64,000 nucleotides of DNA from Tetragonia tetragonoides (GCA_038025085.1 CM076154.1:38730501-38794500); one strand, 5' to 3'. Positions 1-11,839 are shown, counted from the stretch's first letter. Notes: generated by a model from the sequence alone, not told the origin. A program made the numbers and translations.

Positions 1-358
1 GTACAACACAAATATGTTTGCCTCCACGAGAGAACCATATTTCTTTCTTAATATCTGCATGCTCTGTTGCCTTTGTGCAATTCAATACTAGAGAATGCAA
101 ATTTTCATACATGGCTAACTGTGCTCAATAGGTAAATTTCTACAGACAATTTCTCCCCACATCATTATGAAAATGAATAAACTGTGAAGGATCTTGTCTA
201 AATGGGAAATGTGTGCATGTGTTGTTAAATGCCTAATCTTGGCACACCACATATGTATGAAAATGGTTCTCTAGTTCTCTATCTTTTTCTGAGGAAGTGC
301 TTATGTTCTATTGGCCGCCATTTTGCTAGCAGGCTCTTCATCTTCATTCAAGGCTATA

Positions 359-394
<36 letters not shown>

Positions 395-514
395 TTGGGT
401 ATGAAGGCATTTATTTCGAAGTAGGATATACAGTGCTGAAGCCTTGTTCTTTTCGGTTGTCATGAGATAAGGTTGACCTCTCATGAAACTATTTTCTTAT
501 GATTTGTACTTCAG
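1..514 (+). other. ORC3 intron, left edge of window
   Basis: No exon that I recognise lies here; it precedes the first visible ORC3 exon and ends in a normal AG acceptor (513-514), so it is most simply the 3' part of an ORC3 intron. A poly(T) run of about 33 bases occupies 361-393. The open frame across that run is only a phenylalanine homopolymer and is not coding. Confidence 0.6.
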
Positions 515-3500
515 GAGACATTCTTTCCGAAGCATCAGCGCAGCTAAAGATCCAAAATTGTTGAATGAGAAAGCTGTTACTTTCATTGAATGGATGCTTA
601 GGTAACAAATTTCAATTGTCAGTCTTTCATGAACAATCTGATTCTCTTGCTAAGGTTTCTTTTCTTTTGTTGTCTCACTATTGCGCTTACTCCAGTCGGG
701 AACTTTATAACTGTATTTCAAAAGTTTGAATGATTTTAGGGTGTTATTCTGTCATTCAATATTGTTATCATATAACAACTATATTCTGTTTGTAGTTTTT
801 AATCCATCAAATAATAGGACTTTAAGTTGTATGACTTGGACTTAGTCTTGCCTCATGGTTATTTTACGTCCATGTGGCTGTAGTCCCCAACAGTGTGTGT
901 CGGCCACTGAAATTGTTTAAACTAGTCATGCATTGGAGCTCTTCGTTATTTCTTCTTTTTTAGGGGGATTCACTCGAGCTTTATTGATTCTCTGATAGCT
1001 AACTCGTCTTTCTTAAATCTGCTAGCTGATTTGTGTGATTTACCTTGAAAGAGATCTTGCTACTTAAGCAGTTAGAAACCTTGGATGAAATTGGATACAT
1101 GATGTGCATTGCTTGTTTTTTGCTTTCAAATTAGATAAGATTTAGTGATGTGTATGCCGGATAGATTTCATAGCATGTTAAGATAAGAATCTTTAGAAGC
1201 AATCATTTTACATTGCTTTAGAATTCAGAAGCCTGTGGGCGGTGTCAATGAGGAATGACATGCAATTATGGGAAAGAAAAGCGGATGAAAGTCCATAAAA
1301 TATCAGAAGTAATAATTTTCCTTTGCTTTAGAAGCTTGTGGGTGGTGCCGTGGTGGCAATTAGGAATCCCGTTATTTGTTATAGGAGATATGCCAACGGA
1401 AATCCATGAGCAGTTGATCACCCAACGCTATGTTTGGCAGAGAGCTTTTGGAGGAGCCTTAATTTTTGGGGTAGTCAAAAGCTCCCGAAAGCTTTGTTTG
1501 GATAGACAAGCTTACTTTAGCTTTTATTAGTGGCCAAAAGCTAAGTTTGTGAAAGCTACCTATAAAGCTGAAGCTACTGACAGGTTGCAGCTACAGTTCA
1601 CAGCTACGCCTAGTTTTGCCAAACACAGCCCAAGACAACCTTTAGCTAGCTGTTTAATACCCTTATCTGTTGAAATGGACTATTGGGTCTATAGTCTATT
1701 CGACCTGTGTACCAGTAAATTTCCTTGACGCGGGCTCCTCATGTCCAAGGCATGGGTGAAAGTTGAAGTTATTTTTTTTTGTTGATAATTAAGTCAATTT
1801 TATTTATTTGTATCAAGGAGTTTTATATAAAAAGAGTAGCTACAGAAAAACTCCAAGAACACTCGACTATAATAGCACATTCACAGCCACAACCTCCACC
1901 TTCTAGGAAGGGTTGGGAAGGGTGTGCAGTCATGTGCTTATGCGAGGTTACAAAAAGAGGGCTTAATGGTCATGGAAATCTACAAACAAAAAACTCATGG
2001 TCTAAAACTCCTGCAAAATCAAATGGATGACAACCAAGCTATAAAATCATCCATCCTGTTTACTCCTTGTTTCGCAAGACCATCGGCAATGGCGTTGGCG
2101 CTACGTGAATGGAGAGGTTTGGCCACTTGAGCATAGTGCTTCTGATCTTATTGAGAGCAAAACGCACATTCCAAGGTCCCCCAACCGATGAATTGCACCA
2201 GGCAACTGCATTAGCAGAATCTGACTCAACTATTAAGTCATGTTTATTGAACCCATCTCTTTTGGTGGAGAGGAGGATTGCTTGATGAATAGCGAGCACC
2301 TCTGCCTCATTTATCTCAGTAAAAGGGACTCCAATGGAGAACACTCATTGAAAACTTTCATTAAAGTCTCTGAGAACACGGCCAGCACCCCCTGCACCAT
2401 TCTTAATGGAAGCATCAACATTTTATTTGAGGTACCCGTTCCTTGGAGGAGCCCACGCCACAAACTTCTTTTGGGCTGGCTGTTGCATAGCAGCTCTTAG
2501 GTTGATACATCTTGAGGGGTGTAAGGGAAGCTGTCATCCCAGCCCCTAACCCACCATCCAAGGCGCAAGAGAATGATATCAAAGAGCTCATCAACAGAGG
2601 CAATTTTACCCTCAAATAATCGAGCATTTCTTTCTTTCCATACTGGCCAAATCACCACAAAGATAAATGTGATCCAGATCTTACAAAATTGATTACCTGA
2701 GACTAGGTTACACCATTGATCGAAAAATTCCAAGAGTGAGAAGAGAGGGCTCCACTGTATTCCCCAAATCAGGAGCCATCTATCCCAAATATTTCTTTTA
2801 AACGCACAATGAATCATGATATGGTTGGCGCTTTCTTCGTGATTGCCACATAGACAGCAACTATCATCATCTATGCATTGGAATCCCAGCTTTAGAAGAC
2901 GATCCTTGGTTTTGATTCTTCCAAACATGTAAGCCACAAAAACGTCCCTACATTAGGAGGAACCAAGTCACGCCATACGCCTTTGATTGCTTCATGGAAG
3001 GAGGGGGCTGAGTTAGTTGCTAATTCTTTCCTGACTGATTTGACAGAGAAAGAGCCATTAGGATTCAAGGGCTATATTACTCAGTCGTTAGAAGCAGGGG
3101 CTAAGAAAACTTGCTGTAATAAGCTACACAGGGATGCTCTTTGTTGTTCCTCCCAGATAAAAAAAGTCTACATAAAATTCCAATGGCAATCGAAACCATC
3201 CCAAAAGCCCATGTCACTAATTGTTGCTTGTGGAATAAGGGCTAAGGAGAACAATCTGGGGAATGATTATTTGAAGGGTTTATCACCAAAAGCGGGTACG
3301 ACTACCGTCGCCCACATCAACAATAATCCCTCTTTGAAGTATTTCTGCCCCATTGTTTATAAGAGCATTGCAAATTTCTTTCCGGATACCACCACGTCTT
3401 GTTTTTGGGAGATCATTTAAATTCAGCAAGTTATCGAGAGAGTATTTTTCTGATATTAAAACTTTCCAGAGCCCTGTCTCTTCTGAAATATACCTCCAAT

Positions 3501-5535
3501 ACCATTTAAGCCATTTAAATGACATGTATGCTTTCTTATCCTCTTCATTGTCAGCGTAAATTCATTTAGCAGGTAAGGTAGAATTTGTCTTGATCTGCTA
3601 CCTTATTTTTACTTTAGTTGTTTCTCTCTTGTTTCTGTCTTAATGGCTGAAGTTTCTCAGGCAAACTTGTATGGTTAGCTATTACTCCCTCCGTCTCGAA
3701 AAAATCTAAACCTTTATTTTTTCACGCTCTTCAAGACACCACTTTGACCATAAATAACTACAATCATATAAATATAAAAATTATACCAATACGATTTTTT
3801 GAAAGTACCTTTATAAACAAATCTAACAAAAGTATTTTCATAATGTGAATATTTATATATTTTCATAAATTAATGGTCAAAGTTTGTTAAGTTTGACCTT
3901 CAAAAAACAAAGGTTTAGGTTTTTTTGAGACGGAGGGAGTATTAGATACTTGTCTGATATGCTTTGATCGTCTATATGGATGTTTTGTTTATACACAGAG
4001 ATCACATGAAGCCCATTGAGGGTCTGCCTTTACATGAAATCTTTTGCTTTAAGAAGCTTCACAGACTGCAAGCAGTAAGTATTGTGTTAGCTGTTATTTG
4101 TTTTTACACAGCCTTTCATGTTTGGACATTCCAGTTAAGACATACCAAAATGAGAGCTTGGGGTGTTTCAACAAGGTGTTGTCTTTCTTGCTCATGGCCA
4201 TTACTTTGTTCCTGGTATACATGAACTAGTATAATGACTTGAAGGGGTAAATCTTTTCATGTTTGCCGGTAACCACAATTTGCACTTGCCACATTTTAGA
4301 ATTTCTCTTGAATTTTACCACCTTTTTGGCTACTTTTCTTGTAGTTTGATTTCTTTGCTCGATTTCTGACCAAAATCAGATCTGTTGGCTGATTAACACC
4401 CCCTTCCGGCGGGAAAATAGTTTTGTTATTAAATCACTAAGGCAGGGGCAAATTGGCCATTTTAGGTCTTATTTTGGCCAAAAGATTTGAAATCATATGA
4501 AGTTTAGTCATAAAAGTTAGTAATTTTCCAAAAAAAAGAACTCAAAAAAAATAAAAAAATTAGAAAAGGCAGTATTTCGTAAATGTGATCCATTAAAGCA
4601 CCAATGCTTTAAAAGTTTTGTTAGTAATTTTGTTGTTTACACAGTCTGTGTACATCATAACTATATCTTGAAAGATATCCGAGTATTTCAGCTTTGTATT
4701 TGTGTTAGGCCTTGTTGGGAGATCCCAGAAAAACAATCCAAGCTGATCTTCTGGAGTTCGACAAATACCTCTGCTGTAGCTGCTGCAGCAATAGGGGAAG
4801 CAAATTGCTGCCATCCCTTCATGACACTTCAATTATGTAAGTAAAATTGCTTGTGTTTCCTGTCCATCTGGTAATTTAGTTGTGCTCATTCTGCTCTTGC
4901 TTGATGCTTGTTGCTGATGTTATTCACTCTACTCCTGCCATTTCTTTTTTCTGTTTCTTGCTTCATAGAAATTATTACATATGGTTTGAGTAGTTAATGG
5001 CTTTAAATCACAATCACAATAACGTAGAAATTATTACATATGGTTTGAGTAGTTATTACATATGGTTTGCCTCTTTCACTTTATTTGATTGCTTCCCTCA
5101 CTTCTGTGTACTTACATTTGAGTGATGACTTGCTTGCACTAAGGACAGTATCTCTGATATTGTTTAGAAAATGTTTCATGTGATCAACTTGATTCGTGAT
5201 TTCGTTCTAAATGTTTGCTAAGTGTTTGAAGCTCTCCTACTTTGCATAGTACTGACTTTTAGCTTACTGTTATTTACTCCTGTTCAGGTATATTCTGGCT
5301 GAAGAGCATGGTGATGTAATTAATGTTCATGATTGGTACCAATCTTTTAAGGCAACTGTTACACGTCCACCAAACAAAGTGAAATGTAAGTCTAAGCACT
5401 GCCCACCATCGAAGAAAAGGAAGGATATTGAAGATTCGTTTAGCTACAGTGAATCAGCCACTCAGTATCCTTTGATAATCTAAGTTATGTTGCAATTTTC
5501 GTGATCATTCTTGTGATGATGGGGAAAAAGAAATA

Positions 5536-5589
<54 letters not shown>

Positions 5590-5988
5590 ATCACTAGTTT
5601 GATATTTATGTGCACTCTAGATGGACTATATTGTATATTTTTTACTATGTTATGTTTATTTCATAGCTATGCTTCTACAATCTGGAGGCCAATAAAGATT
5701 TTCATGTTAAAGTTCTGCTTAATCTCTATGTCATCGGCTATTGCATGGTCTAAAGTAGCCAAAGTGAATAATGAAATTGATTTACACCATTGTTGTTCAT
5801 TCTTGTTTGATTGCAAATGGTACCATTTTCTCAATATTAGATAGATGGATTTGCTTGAAATCCTTAACCTTGTTTGCAACAGAGCTAGGTTCTGCAGGGC
5901 AGTTTCAGAGCTCCAGATCACAGGACTACTACGAATGCCCAGCAAAAGGCGCCCTGATTATGTGCAGAGAGTGGCCTTTGGATTGTAG
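515..5988 (+). CDS. ORC3: Origin recognition complex subunit 3, C-terminal part (5' end outside window)
   Basis: ORC3 is a subunit of the nuclear complex that marks replication origins and loads MCM with CDC6/CDT1. Five exons are visible: 515-601, 3999-4074, 4709-4836, 5288-5464 and 5883-5988 (stop TAG 5986-5988). All junctions are GT-AG and phases agree. The joined frame contains blocks typical of plant ORC3: FIEWMLRDHMKPIEGLPLHE, GDPRKTIQADLLEF, a CCSCC cysteine cluster, SLHDTSIMY, DVINVHDWYQSFK, a basic stretch SKKRKD, and the conserved end ARFCRAVSELQITG then MPSKRRPDYVQRVAFGL. This is the ORC3 winged-helix C-terminal region, about 190 residues; the N-terminal AAA-like part is to the left of the window. 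The first intron shown (3397 bp) carries an antisense LINE remnant and a Stowaway MITE. No lesion is seen in the coding exons. Confidence 0.93.
1490..1629. mobile_element. Small MITE-like repeat, copy 1 (hAT-like ends)
   Basis: About 140 bp bounded by imperfect inverted ends: GCTTTGTTTGGATAGACAAG on the left and the complement of GGCTGTGTTTGGCAAAACTA on the right. The same two ends occur in swapped order at 9104-9231 in VTE4 intron 1, so they belong to one mobile family in opposite orientation. No clean target duplication was found. Confidence 0.55.
1766..3560 (-). mobile_element. LINE (L1-like) remnant, antisense in ORC3 intron
   Basis: Minus-strand fragments in element order: region after the reverse transcriptase (3525-3283), the zinc-binding zf-RVT domain (2937-2497, with CCLCGNHEESANHIMIHC, the usual CxxC...HxxxxC pattern, then VIWPVWKERNARLF), and a degraded RNase H-like domain (2344-2060, VESDSANAV). 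The 3' end is the T-rich tract at 1768-1780 (poly(A) on the element strand). Frames are broken by stops and shifts, so it is inactive and 5' truncated. It is a different subfamily from the CTTATCTAAAA LINEs seen in YAK1. Confidence 0.85.
3685..3939. mobile_element. Stowaway MITE (Tc1/Mariner type)
   Basis: 255 bp with long terminal inverted repeats beginning CTCCCTCCGTCTC and ending with its complement GAGACGGAGGGAG, flanked on both sides by the dinucleotide TA (3683-3684 and 3940-3941). CTCCCTCCGT ends with a TA target duplication define plant Stowaway elements. It lies just upstream of the 3999 exon acceptor of ORC3. Confidence 0.95.
4966..5055. repeat. Short direct duplication in ORC3 intron
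   Basis: A 31-bp segment beginning TAGAAATTATTACATATGG (4966-4996) is repeated at 5025-5055, and its core ATTACATATGGTTTG appears a third time directly after. No function evident. Confidence 0.8.
5532..5587. repeat. (TA)n microsatellite
   Basis: An almost pure TA run of about 55 bp within the last ORC3 intron; likely length-polymorphic. Confidence 0.95.
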
Positions 5989-6624
5989 ATCAGAAACTGA
6001 GAGATGGTTTTTCCATTTTTTTTAAGTGTACTCTTTTGGCTTGCGTCTTGAATGAGAAATGTCTTTATTGCATATTTTTCACTTTATGTACAAGCTCATC
6101 CTGAGATTTGCAATCACTCCAGCGCACGCAGGAGATGTATTGGTGGTTGCAACTTCTACGATGTATTGGTGGTTGTAACTTCTACTAGCTTGTAACGAGA
6201 GACTCACTAAGCAAGCATGCAGTCCACGGACATGTCCCCTCCATCAAATTAATCATATTAAAAGTGAAAATGAAGAAGTCTTGGCACTTTGTGGCTCATC
6301 ATCCTGGATTAAAGAAAGGGTGAAATCACGACGTGCTACATGAGAAAGCTAGTCTTTGCATTCCATAGATGATGGATCAATCAACTACTCATTTTAGATT
6401 TGGTCATTTTAGTGCAAGGCCAGCGTCATGTTTCCTTCAGCGCTGGTTACACAGTGGTACTCGGTATATTTTGTTTTGCTTTTTTTTTTTTGGCTTTTTG
6501 TCAACTGTTTTGGGGCAATAAAAAAGTTTTTTTTTCCTTCTTCTTCTTTTTCTTTCCCATCTCTTGATGATAGCCTCCTGAGTTATATGCACTTTTTCTT
6601 ATTCAGTGGAAATGATTCAAAAAA

Positions 6625-6824
6625 GTATTTCACGGATAAATATAAGTTTACCCACCAGGTAGTCTACCCGGATGATGTGTGAATTGGTGATTGGTTGAGT
6701 TTTAATATTTTATTTTTAAGTTGGAAATAATTTATTTGAGTTCCAATGTACATGCTTATATTTTTTGTCCACATCACTCGGGTAGACTACTCGGTGGGTA
6801 AACTAAGCATTCTCCGTATTTCAC
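6625..6824. mobile_element. Mutator-type MITE with 9-bp target duplication
   Basis: Element 6634-6815 (182 bp) is flanked by an exact 9-bp direct repeat GTATTTCAC (6625-6633 and 6816-6824). Its inverted ends are GGATAAATATAAGTTTACCC against GGAGAATGCTTAGTTTACCC, followed by a strong inner inverted repeat (6646-6679 with 6770-6803). A 9-bp duplication is diagnostic of Mutator-like insertion. It has no coding capacity. Confidence 0.88.
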
Positions 6825-6835
6825 ATGACCACGTA

Positions 6836-6996
6836 TTCTAAATTGATCATTGATTGGGTACGGTCCTCCAAGTGATTTCCATTAATTGGGTAATGTCTTA
6901 CCACTGATTTGGTAAGGTCCTTTTACGGATTCTCACTGATTAAGTAATTCATTGATTGGATAAGATTCTACCACATATTATTACTGATTAGGTGAA
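6836..6996. repeat. Degenerate tandem of CACTGATTGGGTAAG-like units
   Basis: Six to seven imperfect copies of a 20-40 bp unit whose core is CAYTGATTGGGTAAGGTCC (for example near 6848, 6880, 6903, 6939, 6951, 6980). Spacing is irregular. It lies about 230 bp upstream of the VTE4 start codon. No known regulatory element was recognised. Confidence 0.6.
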
Positions 6997-7222
6997 GTCC
7001 AATAAGTGGAAAAAAAATAGACCCGTAATTTCACAGATTGGGCAAACAAATATTTATTTGTATCCGAAGTGAGAGAATGAAGTATATACAGTGGGTGCGG
7101 GGTAGGGAGTGAGGATCAGACCAGTAAGGAGTGGCCGTCCATTCAGTGATATTCTATTCTACTCTATTTATTTATTATTGTTTTTATTTATAGATTGATT
7201 TAGCGTCCCTAGGGGAATAATA

Positions 7223-10200
7223 ATGAGTAGCATTATTAGCAAAAGTTGGGGATGGAGTTCTGCTGCTATTCCATTGAGAAGGAGTGGTCCTGTTAGTATC
7301 AGAAAGACACTCACATTCTCTCTCTCAAAGAACCAGAAGAAGAAGAAGAATATCATAATGAGTTCTGCCAAAACGGACACAATAATCGTGAATTCTCGAT
7401 CTCGGGAAGAACTGAAAAAGGGTATAGCGGAACTGTACGACGAATCATCGGGGATATGGGAGAACATTTGGGGCGACCACATGCATCATGGCTTCTACGA
7501 TCCATCCCACTCTGCTCAACTCTCCAACCATCGCTCTGCTCAGATCCGTATGATCGAAGAGACCCTCACTTTTGCTGGTCTTTCAGGTTCAATTACCGTA
7601 CCACACTTTTCTATTTATTTTTAATTTGTGGTTCTGCTTTGTTTCTGCTATAGATGTTGATTATTTCTCTCCCCTCTGATTTGCCCTTTGCTCCCATTTC
7701 ATTTGTGGTGTCCCTTATCCTCTGGACCTCGGTTTACTCCATTTACTAATTTGTTTAACAATTTTTTATACAAAGGAAATTATTTGCACGTGCTAGGGGA
7801 GTGGGAGTGGGAGTGGGAGTGGGTGGGAGTGGAGTATCAATACTATCCAAGGTGGTGCTCATGTCCTTTCAAAATTACTTCCTAATGATTTGATAAAAGA
7901 GGTTCTGGTTTCAATTCCTCATTCCTCTAGCTGTTCCTGACATTCTATAGGCCCCGGCAAAGTAAAAATATGGCACCTTGAACCAATAATGTAAAAATGT
8001 GTAAATAAATGCATAATTAATAAAATTTTAGGATTTTTTCGAGGACTGCGAAGACTATTGATTATGTTTGGGATCACATGGTTTACTTGACTTCTCTTCG
8101 CGCTAAGGCGGTGGGAGCCTTTAAGGGTGTTCCGTTGACTTTAATTCAACGCCATTGACGTGATGTGTGGATAATTTTCATTTTATACGGATGATACTTT
8201 ATCCTCCACATTTTTGTGTTCTTTACCATTGGATTAATAAAATTTTCTCTTATCTAAAAAAAAGGGTATTGTAAGGTTGATATTATATTTTTTCTCTTCT
8301 TAGGAGATTTTCCCTTCATTTGGCTTAATTTCCCCCCATAAGTTCTCAAAGTTGCCTCATAGGTTATTCCCTTTATAAACCTCAAACTATTCTTAAATGA
8401 AGATTATTTCACTCTCAAACTATCCTTGAATGAAAATTACTTTACAAAGGAGAGCCTTTACCATCTTCATCGTCTCCTATTGCCTACTAAAATGAAGAAA
8501 TACACTAATACCAATTTCACATTATCATATCAATAGAAAATTTTACAAAATGTGGTCATTATGTAAAGAAACACAATGGCACCGATTGGAATACGGAAAA
8601 ACGTTGGCCACCATGTGGAAACATCATGTTTACAAGCCTATGAATTGGAATTCCCCTCATATCTATATATAATACATAAATGATATCCTTGTCTGAGTGT
8701 ACTTGTTTCAATTTTATTTTAAATAGCAAATACCCCTAATTAGTTAAGTACAAAAACACAGGATGTCGTTTAAATTATCTAGGATTATGTTATTTAATAG
8801 CTTATGAGATTGTTTTGGTGTATACCGTATGGGATTTTGTAAAGTAGGTATATAGAATATATACTCTTTTTTTTACTACTTAACCTTTTATTTTTAGATA
8901 GAGAGAAAGTATGTATAAATCAAGTATCAAAGGTAGTACTACTTACCTTTTTTATTTGAACATTGAAATTTATTGCTCTTTTTTTATACAATTTCTTACA
9001 ACACATGGAAAAAATAATCCCCATACGAATTATTCCCTCTCTCATAATTACAGTATTTTGAGGGTCTATAGAAGTTGGAATGAGTGAACCATTTAATTTC
9101 AATGGCTACGTTTGGAAAAACTAGCTGTAGTTGTGATTTAGCTATAGACGAGAGTAGTTTGATCTTAGCTTTCACGAAATGATATTATTTTCAAAACCCC
9201 CCTAGAAGCTTGGCTATCCAAACAAAGCTAACTAGCAACTTTTGATTAACGCAATTATTGTTGGGAGTCCCTATATTTAGTGGGTCCCACAAGAAATAAA
9301 CATTAAAAACAAAAGAAGTTGAAATGGTGGAAAATGGCAGAAGTAAGTAGCCGTGGGTTATAGGTGTTCTGTAACACCATTTAGCTTTATTGCCTTAGTA
9401 AATAAACTAATCAAGTTGGGTTTAATTTGCCGTGAAGTCTTGGATGAGCAAATGCTGTAACGCATGGTTGAAGTTTATTCCCAAGATGATGTTACGGTTT
9501 GGAATTAATACCAATGGGTCTTGAAACACCTATAAATAGAGGTGTGTTAGAGAGGCTTGATCATCCAATTCAATCAATCCACAAGTTTTGAAGTACACCC
9601 ACAACAAGTGAGAAGCATTCCACACATACACAAGTGTGAGAGACATCCACTCTAGAGAGAGTGAGAGAGAGCAACTACAAAGTGAGATAATTTGAGCGTT
9701 TTCACCATTTCGATGAGATTATATACTATTGTAATCCATCCTTTTGTGGGTGAGGTCTTTGTTTGATTTTCTCTAGTTCATACTAGAGACGACATCTTGT
9801 AATCCTACTATTATAGTGGAAGTTTTACCGGACCAAAGGTCCCGTGGTTTTTCCCTTCGACTTGAAGGATTTTCCACAGAAAAATTCTAGTGTCCTCATC
9901 TATTATTTTCCCGCATATTTATTTAGCCCATTTTAATCATACAAAGAGGGAAAACATTATTCCGCAATTATCCGCATTTTTCCCAACAATTATCACATTT
10001 ATGAACATGAAACAAAACCTTACTATACTCCAAATTTGGATTGCATGGCATAATATTTTGAGTTGCAACCTGGCAATCAGAATTTTTGTGAGATGGTGAA
10101 ACACAAAGATAACTGCCAAGGTCTAACTTTGAAATTCGGAATACTGGAGAACATTTATGATGAGAATCAGAATATCAAACCATTAATTGAGTCCGGTTTA

Positions 10201-11839
10201 CAAGCTAGATTTCGTTAGTTGCTTTTCTTCATGCTAATTTTAATAGCTAGCATTTGTACCTTGTGCTTAATGATGATATAGCTTCAGGAATATTGAATCC
10301 AGCAGCTTACACTCAATTCACAATGTTGTGCTAAGCATCCAATTTTAAATGCCCAAGTCTTCCCTAAGGCTTTCTGTAATGTGTTCACAGATGTTTTTAT
10401 TCAGATAATATGAAGTAGATAACATGAAGTTGATCTCTGTCTTGAACTGAGCTTTCCTATAATTTGGTTTGCAGATGATCCAAGCCGAAGACCTAAACAT
10501 ATAGTTGATGTTGGATGTGGGATTGGGGGCAGCTCAAGATACCTAGCCAATAAGTTTGGGGCTATATGTCAAGGAATAACTCTGAGTCCTGTTCAAGCCC
10601 AAAGAGCTCAAACACTAGCTGCTGCGGAGGGATTAGCCGATAAGGTTAGCGTGAAGATTAATTTTCCCTTGCTTGTAGATATGAAAACTTCAATTCACCT
10701 CTAACTCTCTAAGTAACTAGGACAAATATTGGGGCACCCTCGGCATCTAACAAGGAGATCAGATTCCCTTTCTTTGTCGATTCTCAATTCTTTTGTTATT
10801 TTGACTAGAAACGTCCAATTAGGATACGTATCCAAGTTTCATATATGAAAGTTTGCACGTTGTTCGCCGCAGGCATTCTTTCAAGTCGCAGATGCTTTGG
10901 AACAGCCATTTGCTGATGGGCATTTTGATTTGGTGTGGTCGATGGAGAGCGGTGAACACATGCCTGACAAAAGAAAGGTTTTCATGATTCACTCTATACA
11001 TGATCAGTTGTAATCATTTTCGATCAAAAGGGTATAGTTGTTTCAGGTGCAAGGTTCTCTGGAAGACTCCAATTTCTAACTCATTGCCTGTTTTAGTTTG
11101 TCACTGAATTGGCTAGAGTAGCAGCTCCGGGCGCCACGATGATAATAGTGACATGGTGTCACAGGGACCTCTCTCCCTCTGAAGATTCTTTGCAGCCTGA
11201 AGAAAAAGAACTATTGCGCAAGATATGCGATGCTTATTATCTTCCTGCTTGGTGCTCCACCGCTGATTATGTCCAGTTACTTCAATCCCTCTCACTTGAG
11301 GTGAACACCTTATTTTGCAGACATTAGTCTTTGAATGAATCTGAATTAGTAAATTCCATAGTTGCATGACACAAAGTCTTGGAGCTCCTATTGCAGGACA
11401 TAAGAACAGCAGATTGGTCCAACTACGTTGCACCATTTTGGCCAGCAGTCATACGCTCAGCATTGACATGGAAAGGGCTGACTTCCTTACTGCGAAGTGG
11501 TATGCTTAGCGATTATTGAATTTGTTACTTTTAGGAGCAGAAATAGCACAATAATATTTGTTTTATATAATAGTACATAAGTGGTAGATTGTTCAGCAGC
11601 TGCATACCCTTCCCTTCACCTGTGTTAAACTGTTGATGCAAGAAAACTATTTTCTCTTACATAGCATAAAGATATTCGATGCACACTTTTTAGCAGTGAC
11701 TAGCTTCTAATGAAAGAACCGATCTTTCTTCTCAGGATGGAAAACAATAAAGGGGGCATTGGCGATGCCGTTGATGATCGAAGGTTACAAGAAGAATCTT
11801 ATAAAATTTTCTATTATTACATGTCGAAAGCCAGAGTAA
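7223..11839 (+). CDS. VTE4: Gamma-tocopherol C-methyltransferase, plastid precursor
   Basis: Transfers a methyl group from S-adenosylmethionine to gamma- and delta-tocopherol to give alpha- and beta-tocopherol, in the plastid. Six exons: 7223-7586, 10475-10644, 10873-10977, 11097-11300, 11397-11499, 11736-11839 (TAA). They join in phase to 349 residues, the normal family length. The N-terminus (about 1-50) is Ser/Lys/Arg rich and acidic-poor, as in transit peptides; a second Met at codon 46 could give an untargeted form. SAM-binding motif I is VDVGCGIGG (132-140), then QGITLSPVQAQRA, DLVWSMESGEHMPDK, TWCHRDLSPSED, YLPAWCSTADYV, APFWPAVIRSALTWKGL and the end MPLMIEGYKKNLIKF. The donor at 10645 was preferred over 10651 because it keeps family length. 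Indole-alkaloid N-methyltransferases are homologous, but the C-terminus is tocopherol-type. Intron 1 (2888 bp) contains LINE, MITE and solo-LTR insertions. Confidence 0.96.
7796..7837. repeat. (GGGAGT)n minisatellite in VTE4 intron 1
   Basis: About six units of the hexamer GGGAGT/GTGGGA, slightly interrupted, in the first part of VTE4 intron 1. Confidence 0.9.
8040..8271 (+). mobile_element. 5'-truncated LINE 3' end in VTE4 intron 1
   Basis: Sense-strand 3' terminus of the CTTATCTAAAA LINE family: codes for a degraded WDHMVYLTSLRAKAVGAFKG segment, then the family 3' UTR and the end CTTATCTAAAAAAAA (about 8255-8271). Matches the ends at 20609 and 22209 and the minus-strand copies in YAK1. Confidence 0.85.
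9104..9231. mobile_element. Small MITE-like repeat, copy 2 (opposite orientation to 1490-1629)
   Basis: Left end GGCTACGTTTGGAAAAACTA and right end AAGCTTGGCTATCCAAACAA are the right and left ends, respectively, of the copy in the ORC3 intron. Length about 128 bp; directly followed by a Copia solo LTR. Confidence 0.55.
9259..9988 (+). mobile_element. Copia-type solo LTR
   Basis: 730 bp starting TGTTGGGA and ending TCCCAACA, a perfect 8-bp short inverted repeat, flanked by the 5-bp target duplication ATTAT (9254-9258 and 9989-9993). A TATA box CTATAAATAG sits near 9530, and the CCCGTGGTTTTTCCC / GATTTTCCAC segment near 9840-9880 is typical of Copia R-U5. No second LTR, primer-binding site or internal domain follows, so unequal recombination left a solo LTR. 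It is in the sense orientation of VTE4. Confidence 0.93.

Larger units (their letters stand above)
5989..7222. other. Intergenic region ORC3-VTE4
   Basis: Holds the ORC3 3' UTR, a tandem 24-bp duplication with the core ATGTATTGGTGGTTG (about 6135-6184), a Mutator-type MITE (6634-6815) and a degenerate short-repeat tract (6836-6996). The stretch just upstream of 7223 is T/A rich, with TATTTATA-like sequence near 7185, and probably contains the VTE4 core promoter; I cannot place a start site. Confidence 0.6.

Noticed and set aside
229..465. 78-codon open frame over a poly(T) tract
   Set aside because: The middle is a phenylalanine homopolymer produced by the T-run; no homology or splice support.
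10645..10650. Alternative VTE4 exon 2 end adding Val-Ser
   Set aside because: Using donor 10651 stays in frame but makes the protein two residues longer than the family between LADK and FQVADAL.
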